A stretch of 50,730 nt of DNA from Bacteroidales bacterium (GCA_031286285.1 JAITUN010000113.1:1-50730), one strand, 5' to 3'. Numbered from the stretch's first letter, positions 8,686 through 17,534 are shown. The notes: generated from the sequence alone by a model not told the origin. A program made the numbers and translations.

Positions 8686-10953
8686 ATGAAAAAAAATTGG
8701 AACTCTTTTCTGCTCATAATATTCTGTTCTTTAAACACACTTCTTGCGCAACCCGGTTATTATAAGTTAGGTTTTGAAAGAGAACAGAAAATTGAAGTTG
8801 CAAAAAACAGTACTCCTCTATCCTATCCTTGGGCGGGCGGCATCAACTCCGTTTATTTTTCACAAATTGATCTGAATTTAGACGGCGTTTCCGACTTCAT
8901 CGCTTTTGAAAAACATGGAAACAAGATTCTCCCTTTTATTAATATAGGTACAAATAATAACCCGCAATTTGTGTTTGCACCGGAATACAAACACCGTTTT
9001 CCCGAACTGCACGACTGGGTAATGCTAAAAGATTTTAACAATGACGGAAAGGCAGATATTTTTACCTACGGTTTGGGAAGTGTGCGTGTTTTTGAAAATG
9101 TTTCAAACCAAGAACTTGCCTTTAAATTGGTTGCCAACCCCATAACCTCAAACTACTACGGAAATGAAGTAAATATTTTTGCCTCCCCCGATGACTATTT
9201 GGGAATTGCTGATATTGCCGGAAATGGAAAATTGGATATCCTCAATTTTTATGTAGTGGGGAAATTTGTGCATTTTCAGAAAAATATCTCGCAAAACCAC
9301 GAGTTTTTTAAGTATGAATTAGCCGACGAGTGTTGGGGAAAATTTTCAGAAGCCGCAGACAACAACGAAATTACACTGCTATCCTATTGCGAGGCAAAAT
9401 CAGATGTAGATAACGATTCCGCAAATTTTCTCGAAACCCAATTCAAAATTCAAAATGATGACCCCAAACATATCGGATCTTCCATCTTTTTGTTCGATTT
9501 TAATGGAGATCAATTATTGGATATTGTGATTGGTGATGTGGATTTTCCCGGACTGAAGCTTTTAATCAACGGCGGAACGAAAGAGGAAGCATTAATGGTT
9601 TCTCAAACAGACCACTTTCCAAATGCACAATTCCCTGTGCATCTGTATTCTATGCCTGCCGTCTCCACTATGGATTTTTGGGGCGCTGAAAAACCGGACC
9701 TCTTTGTTTCTCCTTCCGACCCCTCGCTTACTAAATCGGAAGACCATAATTCGGTGTGGCGATACCATTTTAATGAACAGATCAACGATTATGCTTTAGA
9801 AACAAAATCATTTTTTCAAGAAGATATGATTGATGTGGGCAGTGGCGCTATTCCGGTATTATTTGATTGGAACGGCGACGGGCTTTTGGACCTGTTTATT
9901 GCCAACTACGGCAGTTTCGACAGCGCAAGTTATCAACAAGGAGTATTAAAGTCGTATTATTCATCTTCAATTACTTATTATAAAAATGTTGGAACAAGTA
10001 ATAATCCTAAATTTGAATGGGTTACCTCCGATTTCGGCGACTTGAAAAAGTATGGCTTTTTGTCGTTATACCCTACCTTTGCCGATTTGAACGGAGATAA
10101 TAAGATTGACCTGTTGTGCGGAAACAGCGACGGCTCTCTGTTGTTCTTTGAAAACACAGCGCCCGCAGGAGCATTACCGCAATTTAAACCTCCTGTAAAG
10201 AACTATCAAAACATTAAAATGGATCCATTTAGCGCGCCACAACTTTTTGATGTAAACAAAGACGGAAAGTTAGATTTGGTAATAGGAAACAGAAGAGGTA
10301 CAATATCTTATTATAAAAATGTGGGGACAAATAGCAATCCCGAATTTCAACTTGTTTCGTCAACTTTTGGGAATGTGGATGTACGAGACGCCGAAATCTC
10401 CTATTTTGGATTTTCAACGCCCCATCTGTTTAGATATAAGGATGAAACATTTTTACTCTGTGGAAACGAACAAGGGAAGTTGTTTTTGTATTCAAATATT
10501 GATAATAATTGGGATGGCGCATTTACTTTTTTGGAATATTTTGCGGAAACTATTCAAAATAGGGCTTATAGAATCAAAGAAGGGATTCGGGTAGCTGTTG
10601 CCGTTGCCGATCTTAACAACGACAGTAAACCCGATCTAATCGTTGGTAATTGGGCAGGCGGTGTAGCCTATTTTAATGGCAGCGAACCGATTGAAAACAA
10701 GGTTGTTGAAAACAAATTACAAGACGTTTTGGTTTATCCGAACCCGACAACAGGAGAATTACGAGTTACAAGTTACGAGTTACAAGTTACGAGTGTTGAG
10801 GTATTTGATATTTACGGACGTGCCGTATCTACTCACTACTCACTACTCACTACTCACTACTCTATGGATATTTCCCACCTTCCCGCCGGAATCTACTTCC
10901 TGAAATTTGAAACCGAAAAGGGACCGGTGATGAAGAAAGTGGTGAAACAGTAA
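8686..10953 (+). CDS. VCBS/FG-GAP repeat protein with T9SS sorting domain
   Basis: 755 residues from the ATG at 8686; an upstream in-frame TTG (8665) exists, but ATG gives a clean signal peptide (MKKNWNSFLLIIFCSLNTLLAQ). Several calcium-binding FG-GAP/VCBS motifs are visible, such as DFNNDGKADIFT, DVNKDGKLDLVIGN and DLNNDSKPDLIVGN, consistent with an integrin-like beta-propeller. The last ~80 residues are a type IX secretion domain (VYPNPTTGELRV ... ISHLPAGIYFLKFE ... KKVVKQ), so the protein is probably exported to the cell surface. Two 7-nt tandem arrays lie inside that domain (10759-10794 and 10831-10862) and encode heptad peptides YELQVTS and THYSLLT. It is closely preceded by the 4Fe-4S gene. 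Confidence 0.85.
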   Translation: MKKNWNSFLLIIFCSLNTLLAQPGYYKLGFEREQKIEVAKNSTPLSYPWAGGINSVYFSQIDLNLDGVSDFIAFEKHGNKILPFINIGTNNNPQFVFAPEYKHRFPELHDWVMLKDFNNDGKADIFTYGLGSVRVFENVSNQELAFKLVANPITSNYYGNEVNIFASPDDYLGIADIAGNGKLDILNFYVVGKFVHFQKNISQNHEFFKYELADECWGKFSEAADNNEITLLSYCEAKSDVDNDSANFLETQFKIQNDDPKHIGSSIFLFDFNGDQLLDIVIGDVDFPGLKLLINGGTKEEALMVSQTDHFPNAQFPVHLYSMPAVSTMDFWGAEKPDLFVSPSDPSLTKSEDHNSVWRYHFNEQINDYALETKSFFQEDMIDVGSGAIPVLFDWNGDGLLDLFIANYGSFDSASYQQGVLKSYYSSSITYYKNVGTSNNPKFEWVTSDFGDLKKYGFLSLYPTFADLNGDNKIDLLCGNSDGSLLFFENTAPAGALPQFKPPVKNYQNIKMDPFSAPQLFDVNKDGKLDLVIGNRRGTISYYKNVGTNSNPEFQLVSSTFGNVDVRDAEISYFGFSTPHLFRYKDETFLLCGNEQGKLFLYSNIDNNWDGAFTFLEYFAETIQNRAYRIKEGIRVAVAVADLNNDSKPDLIVGNWAGGVAYFNGSEPIENKVVENKLQDVLVYPNPTTGELRVTSYELQVTSVEVFDIYGRAVSTHYSLLTTHYSMDISHLPAGIYFLKFETEKGPVMKKVVKQ
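10759..10794 (+). repeat. Intragenic heptamer array TTACRAG x5
   Basis: Five consecutive 7-mers alternate TTACGAG and TTACAAG inside the sorting-domain coding region of the 8686-10953 gene. Because 7 is not a multiple of 3, the three frames are equivalent and the peptide repeats every 7 residues (SYELQVT). The unit has no stop in any forward frame. Confidence 0.95.
10831..10862 (+). repeat. Intragenic heptamer array ACTCACT x4.6
   Basis: Four complete 7-mers ACTCACT plus ACTC. Translated as repeating THYSLLT in the same sorting domain. It is stop-free in all three coding-strand frames, whereas its complement AGTGAGT contains TAG when tandem. Confidence 0.95.
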
Positions 10954-11083
10954 GAAGTTAGAAGTAAGAAGTTAGAAGTAACTTGTAACTCGTAACTCGT
11001 AACTAAAATTAAACCCATTAACCACTAATCATTAACCATTAACCATTAACCATTAACCACTAATCATTAACCACTATCCACTC
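10951..11083. repeat. Mosaic of heptamer arrays filling the gap between two convergent genes
   Basis: The space between the T9SS gene and polA is almost wholly made of 7-mers. Four TWAGAAG units (10951-10978) begin at the stop codon of the T9SS gene. Three TAACTYG units plus TAACT follow (10979-11004), the complement of the TTACRAG unit found inside the preceding gene. After a 12-nt spacer come nine units of ATTAACC/ACTAATC/ACTATCC type (11017-11079), running up to the polA stop codon. Every unit type here creates stops when read in tandem. Confidence 0.95.
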
Positions 11084-13833
11084 TAATGCGTTTCATGCCA
11101 ATTTTTTCCAAAACTCAAGTCGGCGATTAAGGGAACTTTTATTTTAAGGGCGGAGTTCATGAGATTGGGGACGATTTCTGCAATAATATCTAATTCTTCT
11201 ATAGGTACGTCGAAAACCAATTCGTCGTGGACTTGCAGTACCATTTTTGTTTTCAGATTTCTGTTTTTCAATTCTTTGTAAATATTGATCATGGCTATTT
11301 TAATCACGTCGGCGGCGGTGCCTTGAATAGGGGCGTTGATGGCGTTGCGCTCCGCCGCCTTGCGCAGCATTCCGTTACCTGAGTTGATGTCGCGAATATA
11401 GCGACGCCTTCCTAAGAGGGTTTCCACATAGCCGTTTTTTTGGGCAAACGCAACGATTTCATTCATAAACTGTTCTATTTTCGGGAAACTGCTGTTGTAA
11501 TCTGCAATCAACTGTCGTGCTTCTCCTTGCGGAATGTGCAGTCGGTCTGCCAATCCAAATGCCGACATGCCGTACAAAATTCCAAAATTGACGGTTTTGG
11601 CATAGCGGCGCTGTTCTTTAGTAACCGCTTTCAACGGCACGCCAAACACATGAGAAGCCGTAGCAGCATGAATATCTTCCTGTTGCTGAAATGCATGGAT
11701 CATATTTTCATCGTTAGCCATGGAGGCTACAATGCGCAATTCCACTTGCGAATAGTCGGCAGAAACCAACACACTATTTTCCGATGAGGGTACAAACGCC
11801 TTACGAATCTCCTTTCCGCGCTCTGTACGAATGGGAATATTTTGCAAGTTGGGATTGATAGAACTTAGCCGTCCGGTTGATGTTACTGTCTGTTGAAAAG
11901 TGGTGTGAATCTTTCCTGTTTTGGAGTCAATCAATTGCGGCAATGCATCAATATAGGTAGATTTTAGCTTTGCCAACGAGCGCCACTCTAAAATAAGCGG
12001 AATCACCGGATGTTTATGGTACAACTTTTGAAGAATCTCCTCGCCGGTTTGATACTGTTTACTTTTTGTCAATTTAGCATTCTCGATGATGCGCAGTTTC
12101 TCAAACAAAACTTCTCCCAACTGTTTGGGGGAAGCGAGATTAAAGTTGGTGCCTGCCAACGCGAAAACTTCTCTTTCAATATCAATAATTTCTTTAGTAA
12201 TAAAGAGCGAACTCTCTTCCAACATTTTCTTGTCAATTTTGATTCCGGTTTGCTCCATATTAGCAAGTACTTGAGTTAAAGGCATCTCAATTTCGTGAAA
12301 CAGTTTTTCCAAAGAAGCTTTATTCAACTCTTCTTTAAATATGGGATAGAGTTGTGCATAAATTTCCACCTTTTCACAAGCTGTTTCTATTTGCATTTTT
12401 TGTGAACTATTTTTTTCGATGTTTATTAATTGATAATCTAAATAAGATTCTGTAATTCTTTCCAATTGGTGAGAAATTTCGGGCTGGATGAGGTAGTGCG
12501 CGACTTGCAAATCGAGCAGTTCAGCTTTTATGTCTATGTGATTTTCAGTGCAATACTTAAAGATGTTTTTGGTTTGGAAAGAGATAATCTGACAAGGATT
12601 CTCGAAAAGGGTTGAGGCGAAAGATTTTTCGCTCGTACCGACATTACTATTAAAAATATGATAAAAAATATCTTTCCCATTTTCCGAGAATGCAAATCCC
12701 GAAATGGTATTGTTTGTGTACATCCATTCAAAAAAAATATGCCTGTTAGGTTGTGGCGAATCATTATTTGCCAATCTGATGTTATGGGTAATATCTGCAA
12801 ACGTCTTAAAAATGTTCTGTTGAGAAAGTATTGGCGAATTGTGATTCGACCCTATGGATTCTTCTTGGCTGAACAGATCGGATACAGGCGGTTGTGGCGA
12901 ATCATGTTTTTCCACTTCGGTTTGTGGCGACCCTGACGGCCGCCCTACGGATTGCATTTCCATCATAATCCTGTTTCCCAACGCCCGAAATTCCAATTCC
13001 TGAAACAAATTGCGCAGGGCATCGAAATTGGGGGCGCGCACTGCCATCGCATCAAAATCATAATCAATTGGAACATCTAACATGATAGTTGCCAGCGATT
13101 TCGACATAAATGCCTGTTCTTGATTGTCGATGAGTGTTTGGCGTAGTTTATCGTTATCAACTTGCTCAATATTTTGATAGATATTTTCAATAGAATGGAA
13201 CTGTTGGATTAGTTTTTTGGCTTTCACCTCGCCGATGTTGGGTACACCGGGGATATTGTCTGAGGCATCGCCCCACAACCCTAAAATGTCAATAAGCTCT
13301 TCGGGGTGTTCAATGCCATATTTTTCACATATCTCTTTTACTCCAACAATTTCTGCTGCCTGTCCGAATTTTGCGGGCTTGTACATAAAAATATTTTCCG
13401 ACACTAATTGTCCGTAGTCTTTGTCGGAAGTCATCATAAATACCTGAAAATTTTCTATTTCTGCTTTTTTTGCGAGTGTCCCGATAATATCGTCGGCTTC
13501 ATATCCATCTTTAATTAAAATAGGGATATTAAATGCTTCTAAAAGTTTATAAATGTAAGGAATAGCATTAACAATATCTTCCGGGGTTGCTTCGCGGTGT
13601 GCCTTATAGGCTTCAAACTCTGCGTGGCGCAGTGTAGGCGCACCTGTATCAAAAGAAACTGCGATGTGGGTAGGGCTCTCATTCCGAAGCACTTCGTACA
13701 GTGTATTGATAAATCCGAAGATAGCGGAAGTGTTAAGTCCTTTGCTTGTTACTCTCGGAGAACGGATCATGGCGTAGTAGGCTCTATAGATGAGCGCCAT
13801 GGCATCTAATAAAAATAATTTTTTGGGTGGCAT
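11083..13833 (-). CDS. polA: DNA polymerase I
   Basis: 916 residues from the ATG at 13833; an in-frame TTG at 13857 is part of a TATTTTTG promoter-like element and is not a credible start. The 5' nuclease domain spans about 1-290 (LFLLDAMALIYRAYYA, GYEADDIIGTLA, GLWGDASDNIPGVPNIG). A Ser/Pro/Gln-rich linker follows (~300-365), then a 3'-5' exonuclease-like fold (~365-525) and the polymerase domain with motif A (VSADYSQVELR, ~696), motif B (RRYAKTVNFGILYGMS, ~744) and motif C (QVHDELVFDV, ~869). Exonuclease metal ligands appear lost: FFEWM stands where DTE is expected and KNIFKY where NLKYD is expected. It acts in repair and Okazaki-fragment processing. Confidence 0.96.
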   Translation of the reverse strand: MPPKKLFLLDAMALIYRAYYAMIRSPRVTSKGLNTSAIFGFINTLYEVLRNESPTHIAVSFDTGAPTLRHAEFEAYKAHREATPEDIVNAIPYIYKLLEAFNIPILIKDGYEADDIIGTLAKKAEIENFQVFMMTSDKDYGQLVSENIFMYKPAKFGQAAEIVGVKEICEKYGIEHPEELIDILGLWGDASDNIPGVPNIGEVKAKKLIQQFHSIENIYQNIEQVDNDKLRQTLIDNQEQAFMSKSLATIMLDVPIDYDFDAMAVRAPNFDALRNLFQELEFRALGNRIMMEMQSVGRPSGSPQTEVEKHDSPQPPVSDLFSQEESIGSNHNSPILSQQNIFKTFADITHNIRLANNDSPQPNRHIFFEWMYTNNTISGFAFSENGKDIFYHIFNSNVGTSEKSFASTLFENPCQIISFQTKNIFKYCTENHIDIKAELLDLQVAHYLIQPEISHQLERITESYLDYQLINIEKNSSQKMQIETACEKVEIYAQLYPIFKEELNKASLEKLFHEIEMPLTQVLANMEQTGIKIDKKMLEESSLFITKEIIDIEREVFALAGTNFNLASPKQLGEVLFEKLRIIENAKLTKSKQYQTGEEILQKLYHKHPVIPLILEWRSLAKLKSTYIDALPQLIDSKTGKIHTTFQQTVTSTGRLSSINPNLQNIPIRTERGKEIRKAFVPSSENSVLVSADYSQVELRIVASMANDENMIHAFQQQEDIHAATASHVFGVPLKAVTKEQRRYAKTVNFGILYGMSAFGLADRLHIPQGEARQLIADYNSSFPKIEQFMNEIVAFAQKNGYVETLLGRRRYIRDINSGNGMLRKAAERNAINAPIQGTAADVIKIAMINIYKELKNRNLKTKMVLQVHDELVFDVPIEELDIIAEIVPNLMNSALKIKVPLIADLSFGKNWHETH

Positions 13834-13854
13834 GAATAAGTATAGTTTGGGTGG

Positions 13855-13862
13855 CAAAAATA
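13855..13862 (-). promoter_or_regulatory. Putative -7 element for polA
   Basis: On the minus strand TATTTTTG followed by CCACC. Its last three bases are the TTG that would otherwise be read as an upstream polA start, which supports the ATG at 13833. Confidence 0.55.
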
Positions 13863-13912
13863 ATTATTTATAATAAAATTCTTCTAAAAATTCGTCCTTT
13901 TTAAAAAAATAC

Positions 13913-13920
13913 TATTTTTG
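13913..13920 (+). promoter_or_regulatory. Putative -7 element for the 905-residue T9SS gene
   Basis: TATTTTTG followed by CCG, 51 bp upstream of the ATG at 13972. Divergent to the polA element 50 bp away, so the two promoters share a short AT-rich region. Confidence 0.55.
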
Positions 13921-13971
13921 CCGAAATTTAAATGAATCATATAACATATTTATTAACCAAAAAAAATTTTT

Positions 13972-16689
13972 ATGAAAAAATTATTATTTTCTATTGTGAG
14001 TGCGCTTCTTTTCTTTACCTTAAGCGCACAAGTTTCTGAAAATTTTTCCGACTACACCGTAGGAGGAAAATTAGCGCAACAAGCCCAAGAGATGGGCAGA
14101 GATTATTGGGATACCTGGTCAAATGCTCCAGGTGGGAGTGAAGATGGCGTTATTGCTGACTTAGATGGCAACAACGTTTTATTTTTAAATTATGGAAATG
14201 ACCAACTTCTGCACCTTGGGAAAAAAAATTCAGGTTTATGGGAGCTTACCTTCAAAATTTTGATTCCCAGCGGTAAAAATGGCTATTTCAATGTTCAAGC
14301 GAATTTTACCGGAACTCAAGCCGGTAATTGGATGGCAGAAATATACTTTGCAACTAAAAATGGTGGTTCGCTACCTCAAGGCTCTGGAACTATTAACGCT
14401 GGAGGAACAGATGCAGCATCCTTTAATTTTACTCATGGCGAATGGATAAACGTAAAGCTTACTATGGATCTTGATAATGACGATGCTACTCTTTTCTTAA
14501 ATAACAATCTAATTTATAATTGGGAATATTCTGCAGGCGCTAATGGTGGTGGCGGTTGCCCAAGAGTGATTGATGCATTTAATATGTTTCCACCTACAAA
14601 TGCTGCAACTTCAAGTTTTTATATTGCTGACATCGTTTTTGCTCCTGTCATGAATGTTATTTATGAAACTAATTTTGATGATTTTACTGCCGGTTCTTAT
14701 GTAGCGCTATCTGATCCTGATTGGTGGACAACCTGGGAAAACAAACCCGGAACTAGCGAAGACGCTTTGATCTCTACCGAGCAAGCCCAATCAGCTCCAA
14801 ATTCAGCAAAATGTTCTTACAATACCGATTTAGTATTTAAAGCAGGTGATCAAACATCCGGTGAATTTACAATAGATTTCGATATGTATATTCCTGAAAA
14901 TGGTACCGGTTATTTTAATTTAATACAATTACTTAACGGAGACGGTAGTATCTGGGCTTTAGATGTCTTTTTTAACTTGAAAACAAATCCATTTGGGCTC
15001 CCTCAAGGAACTTTTGTTGGATGGAATGATGAAGAAACTTTCTTTAATATGCCAAATTTTGATGAATGGTTCCACGTTTCTGTAACGGTTGACTTGGATC
15101 AAGATTTAGGTTGGTTGAGTGTTGCCGGAGAGCAAGTTTTTGAATGGATATATAGTATTGATGTACAGGGTGATGAAGGTATCAGACAATTAGCGGCAGT
15201 TGATTTTTGGCCCCCTACTTCAGGCTCTTTATTTTATATTGACAATTTCAAATTTAGTGGTGGTGGTGGAGATAATTTCCCAATTATGGATGTTACTCCT
15301 ACCAGTATTACTGAAATAATTGTTCCCGGTGAAATTGTAAATGTTCCTATTACCGTTGAAAATTCCGGTACCAGTATGGGAGATTATACATCTTGGGTGG
15401 AATTTGTTTTTGAACCACTTCCTGGAACAAATAATTATACTTTGATGCATGGTAGCGGAATTCCCAGTTCAAGCGGTGGCTTAGGCTACCCAAGCGGTTC
15501 TTTTTTACTTGAACTTGGTGCGAAATTTTCAGGTAGTCAATTATGTGATAAAGTAGGTGCATACATCAATAAATTGTCTTATTTTTTACCTGATAATAAT
15601 GGCGGCGTTAGTGAGCTTACTTTCCGTATTTATGGACCGGAAAGAAGCAATGCACCAGGTGAAGTTTTAGTGGAAGTTGTAAAAACCAGTGTAATAGAAA
15701 ATAATTGGAACGAAGTTACTTTGCCGACTCCATTTTTAATTGACAAAAATGAACTTTGGATTACTGTAGAATTAATGCACAATGAAGGAGCTTATCCTAT
15801 AGGTGTTGACTCTGGACCACTTGAACTTGGATCCAACTTTACTAGAAGAGATAATGGTTCTTGGCAAGTATTTTCCCAAACAGAATTTGGCAACTTCTTG
15901 ATTAAAACAGAAGCTCAAGGGGATGTTGTTCCGGCATGTTGGCTCTCTCTTGATGGCGAAATATACGGATCTGTTCCCATGAGCAGTTCTAAAACATTTG
16001 ACGTTGTATTCGATGCAACAGGAATTGACGAAGGAACGTACACTGCAAATATTATTGTTGCCACCAGTGACGAAGATAATCCATTGTTTACTATTCCTTG
16101 CACAATTATTGTAGGTAGCTCTTCTTCAATGAGTGTTAATCCTCTATCAATAGATGAATTAATTACAGACTTGGATGAAATTATTACAATAGAGATGACT
16201 GTTAAAAATTCAGGGAATATAGCAGGAGATTATACCGTTGAACCTGTAACTGAAGATTGGTTGACATTATCAGGAAATATTACCGGTACAATTGAACCGG
16301 GCGAAAACGATACTTTCCAAGTAGAATTAAGTATAGATAGTACTTTTGCAAATGGAACTTATTCTTCTGAGATTAAAATTACAACAACTGATATATTGAA
16401 TAACGTAATTACTGTACCTTGTAAACTCATAGTTAATTTAAAAGGCGTAGGAGAATATTCTATTAAAACATTGGTATTTCCTAATCCAACTAATGATAGA
16501 GTAACAATTCTTTCTAACCAAATTATCAATAACATTCAACTTTATAATCATTTAGGCCAAATAGTGTACTCTTCTATTGTAAATGGAGAACGCACTACTA
16601 TTAATACCTCAAACTTTAGTGCAGGTATCTACTTTATTAAAGTAAATACAGACTTAAGTTCACAAAGTATGAAACTTATTATTAAGTAG
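13972..16689 (+). CDS. Large secreted T9SS protein with duplicated beta-sandwich domains
   Basis: 905 residues with signal peptide MKKLLFSIVSALLFFTLSAQ. Residues ~21-225 and ~230-435 are two related copies of a jelly-roll/LamG-like domain: NFSDYTVGG...WDTWSNAPGGSEDGVI is mirrored by NFDDFTAGS...WTTWENKPGTSEDALI, and both have an FNV/FNL strand and an HGEWINVKL/DEWFHVSV strand. Next come a segment with a DVTPTSI start and another MSVNPLSIDELI segment, each with VENSGT.GDYT-like repeats of Ig/BACON style. The C terminus is a T9SS sorting domain (VFPNPTNDRVTI ... SAGIYFIKV ... KLIIK). It is likely a surface glycan- or matrix-binding protein; no catalytic residues are obvious. A strong terminator follows. 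This sorting domain has no heptamer arrays. Confidence 0.82.
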   Translation: MKKLLFSIVSALLFFTLSAQVSENFSDYTVGGKLAQQAQEMGRDYWDTWSNAPGGSEDGVIADLDGNNVLFLNYGNDQLLHLGKKNSGLWELTFKILIPSGKNGYFNVQANFTGTQAGNWMAEIYFATKNGGSLPQGSGTINAGGTDAASFNFTHGEWINVKLTMDLDNDDATLFLNNNLIYNWEYSAGANGGGGCPRVIDAFNMFPPTNAATSSFYIADIVFAPVMNVIYETNFDDFTAGSYVALSDPDWWTTWENKPGTSEDALISTEQAQSAPNSAKCSYNTDLVFKAGDQTSGEFTIDFDMYIPENGTGYFNLIQLLNGDGSIWALDVFFNLKTNPFGLPQGTFVGWNDEETFFNMPNFDEWFHVSVTVDLDQDLGWLSVAGEQVFEWIYSIDVQGDEGIRQLAAVDFWPPTSGSLFYIDNFKFSGGGGDNFPIMDVTPTSITEIIVPGEIVNVPITVENSGTSMGDYTSWVEFVFEPLPGTNNYTLMHGSGIPSSSGGLGYPSGSFLLELGAKFSGSQLCDKVGAYINKLSYFLPDNNGGVSELTFRIYGPERSNAPGEVLVEVVKTSVIENNWNEVTLPTPFLIDKNELWITVELMHNEGAYPIGVDSGPLELGSNFTRRDNGSWQVFSQTEFGNFLIKTEAQGDVVPACWLSLDGEIYGSVPMSSSKTFDVVFDATGIDEGTYTANIIVATSDEDNPLFTIPCTIIVGSSSSMSVNPLSIDELITDLDEIITIEMTVKNSGNIAGDYTVEPVTEDWLTLSGNITGTIEPGENDTFQVELSIDSTFANGTYSSEIKITTTDILNNVITVPCKLIVNLKGVGEYSIKTLVFPNPTNDRVTILSNQIINNIQLYNHLGQIVYSSIVNGERTTINTSNFSAGIYFIKVNTDLSSQSMKLIIK

Positions 16690-16708
16690 GAATTATCTAT
16701 ATGTGAAT

Positions 16709-16741
16709 AAAAAAAGCTGCTCATTGAGCAGCTTTTTTTTA
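16709..16741 (+). terminator. Rho-independent terminator
   Basis: A-tract, then an 8-bp stem AGCTGCTC/GAGCAGCT with loop ATT, then eight or more T. Located 20 bp after the T9SS gene stop. Confidence 0.92.
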
Positions 16742-16767
16742 TGGAGCTAATTGTTGGTTTTGATTTC

Positions 16768-16993
16768 GTCTAACGCCCGGCAGCTTGGCGTGGTGGCGGG
16801 CTACACACGCTACCCTACGAAGCAACCAGCCTGCAAAAATACACAAAATTGTCCAACGTAGGTACACCCGCCATCATGCCAAACTGCTTGTTGTGGGCAG
16901 TAGCAGCCTTCCGACTACAATGTCCGACAATGGTATTTTTCCTGTCAAACTCCAATGTTCTATCCATCAGCGGTATTTTTTTTGTCAACTTCC
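16768..16993 (+). repeat. attC-like inverted repeat with internal direct repeats (degenerate element)
   Basis: A GTCTAACG string (16768-16775) is followed by a 22-nt arm at 16779-16800 whose reverse complement matches 16867-16888 at about 18 of 22 positions. Two 22-nt direct repeats of the form GGTATTTTT..TGTCAA..TCC lie at 16932-16953 and 16972-16993, 40 bp apart, also about 18/22 identical. The string TTGTCC recurs near them. The region is clearly richer in G+C than its flanks. An integron attC site has a comparable layout (RYYYAAC plus an imperfect palindrome), but I see no matching GTTRRRY end and no integrase, so this is only a resemblance. Confidence 0.45.
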
Positions 16994-17316
16994 TGCAAAT
17001 TGTCCGATACCTTCTCTGTCAAGCCCCGATGACTTTGCCGGAGCGTAGTGCGTGGGCAAAAGCGACTCCCACTACTCTTTCAATAACTTTCTTACCACTT
17101 CGTTTTACTGCCCCGCTGTTGCGATTACTGTTCCGCCATTAGTTTTGTAAAAAATTATAATAATTATTTTCAGATAGAATGAAGTTAAAAAAAACAATTC
17201 TATCAAAATTTTCTTGTTCTTGTCAACACTCTTTTGGGTGGTTGTGTGGAGGTGGCGGAGTGGGTCACTTTTTTTGGCATCGTGATTTTTTTCTTTATTA
17301 TTCCCAATAAATAGTT
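16994..17316. other. Intergenic stretch without a recognisable gene
   Basis: The first half continues the G+C-richer atypical sequence (to about 17140), with only short ORFs of cysteine- and proline-rich nonsense composition. The second half is AT-rich and leads into a promoter-like element at 17317. I see no RNA gene in it. Confidence 0.5.
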
Positions 17317-17324
17317 TATCTTTG
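17317..17324 (+). promoter_or_regulatory. Putative -7 element for the GNAT cassette
   Basis: TATCTTTG followed by CCACCG, a full match to TAnnTTTG, 27 bp upstream of the ATG at 17352. It explains why an apparent in-frame TTG at 17322 should not be used as the start. Confidence 0.6.
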
Positions 17325-17351
17325 CCACCGTTATTTAAAACATATGAAATC

Positions 17352-17534
17352 ATGGCAATACCAATAAAAGCTCCACCAGTATTGGAAGGCAAGGTAGCCC
17401 AAGAATTTTATGAAAGATGGGCAAACGCAAAGTGCAGAAAAACCAAAGAAGAAGTGCGGGAAAGTATGCGTACAACTAAGATTTTTTTGGCTGAACAAGA
17501 ACGTCTTCATCCATCATCACCATGGTCAATTTGA
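17352..17534 (+). CDS. Small protein upstream of a GNAT gene, antitoxin-like
   Basis: 60 residues (MAIPIKAPPVLEGKVAQEF ... PSSPWSI), charged, with the shape of short Bacteroidota proteins that precede GNAT acetyltransferase genes: an N-terminal PIK.PPVL.G..A..F segment and a helical Lys/Glu-rich tail. Its end overlaps the GNAT start by 13 bp, implying translational coupling as in toxin-antitoxin pairs. No DNA-binding motif is certain. Function is inferred only from position. Confidence 0.55.
   Translation: MAIPIKAPPVLEGKVAQEFYERWANAKCRKTKEEVRESMRTTKIFLAEQERLHPSSPWSI

Noticed and set aside
16785-17142. Two overlapping ORFs (87 and 97 residues) after the T9SS gene
   Set aside because: They lie in a palindromic, repeat-rich element, overlap each other, and have no protein-like conservation that I recognise.
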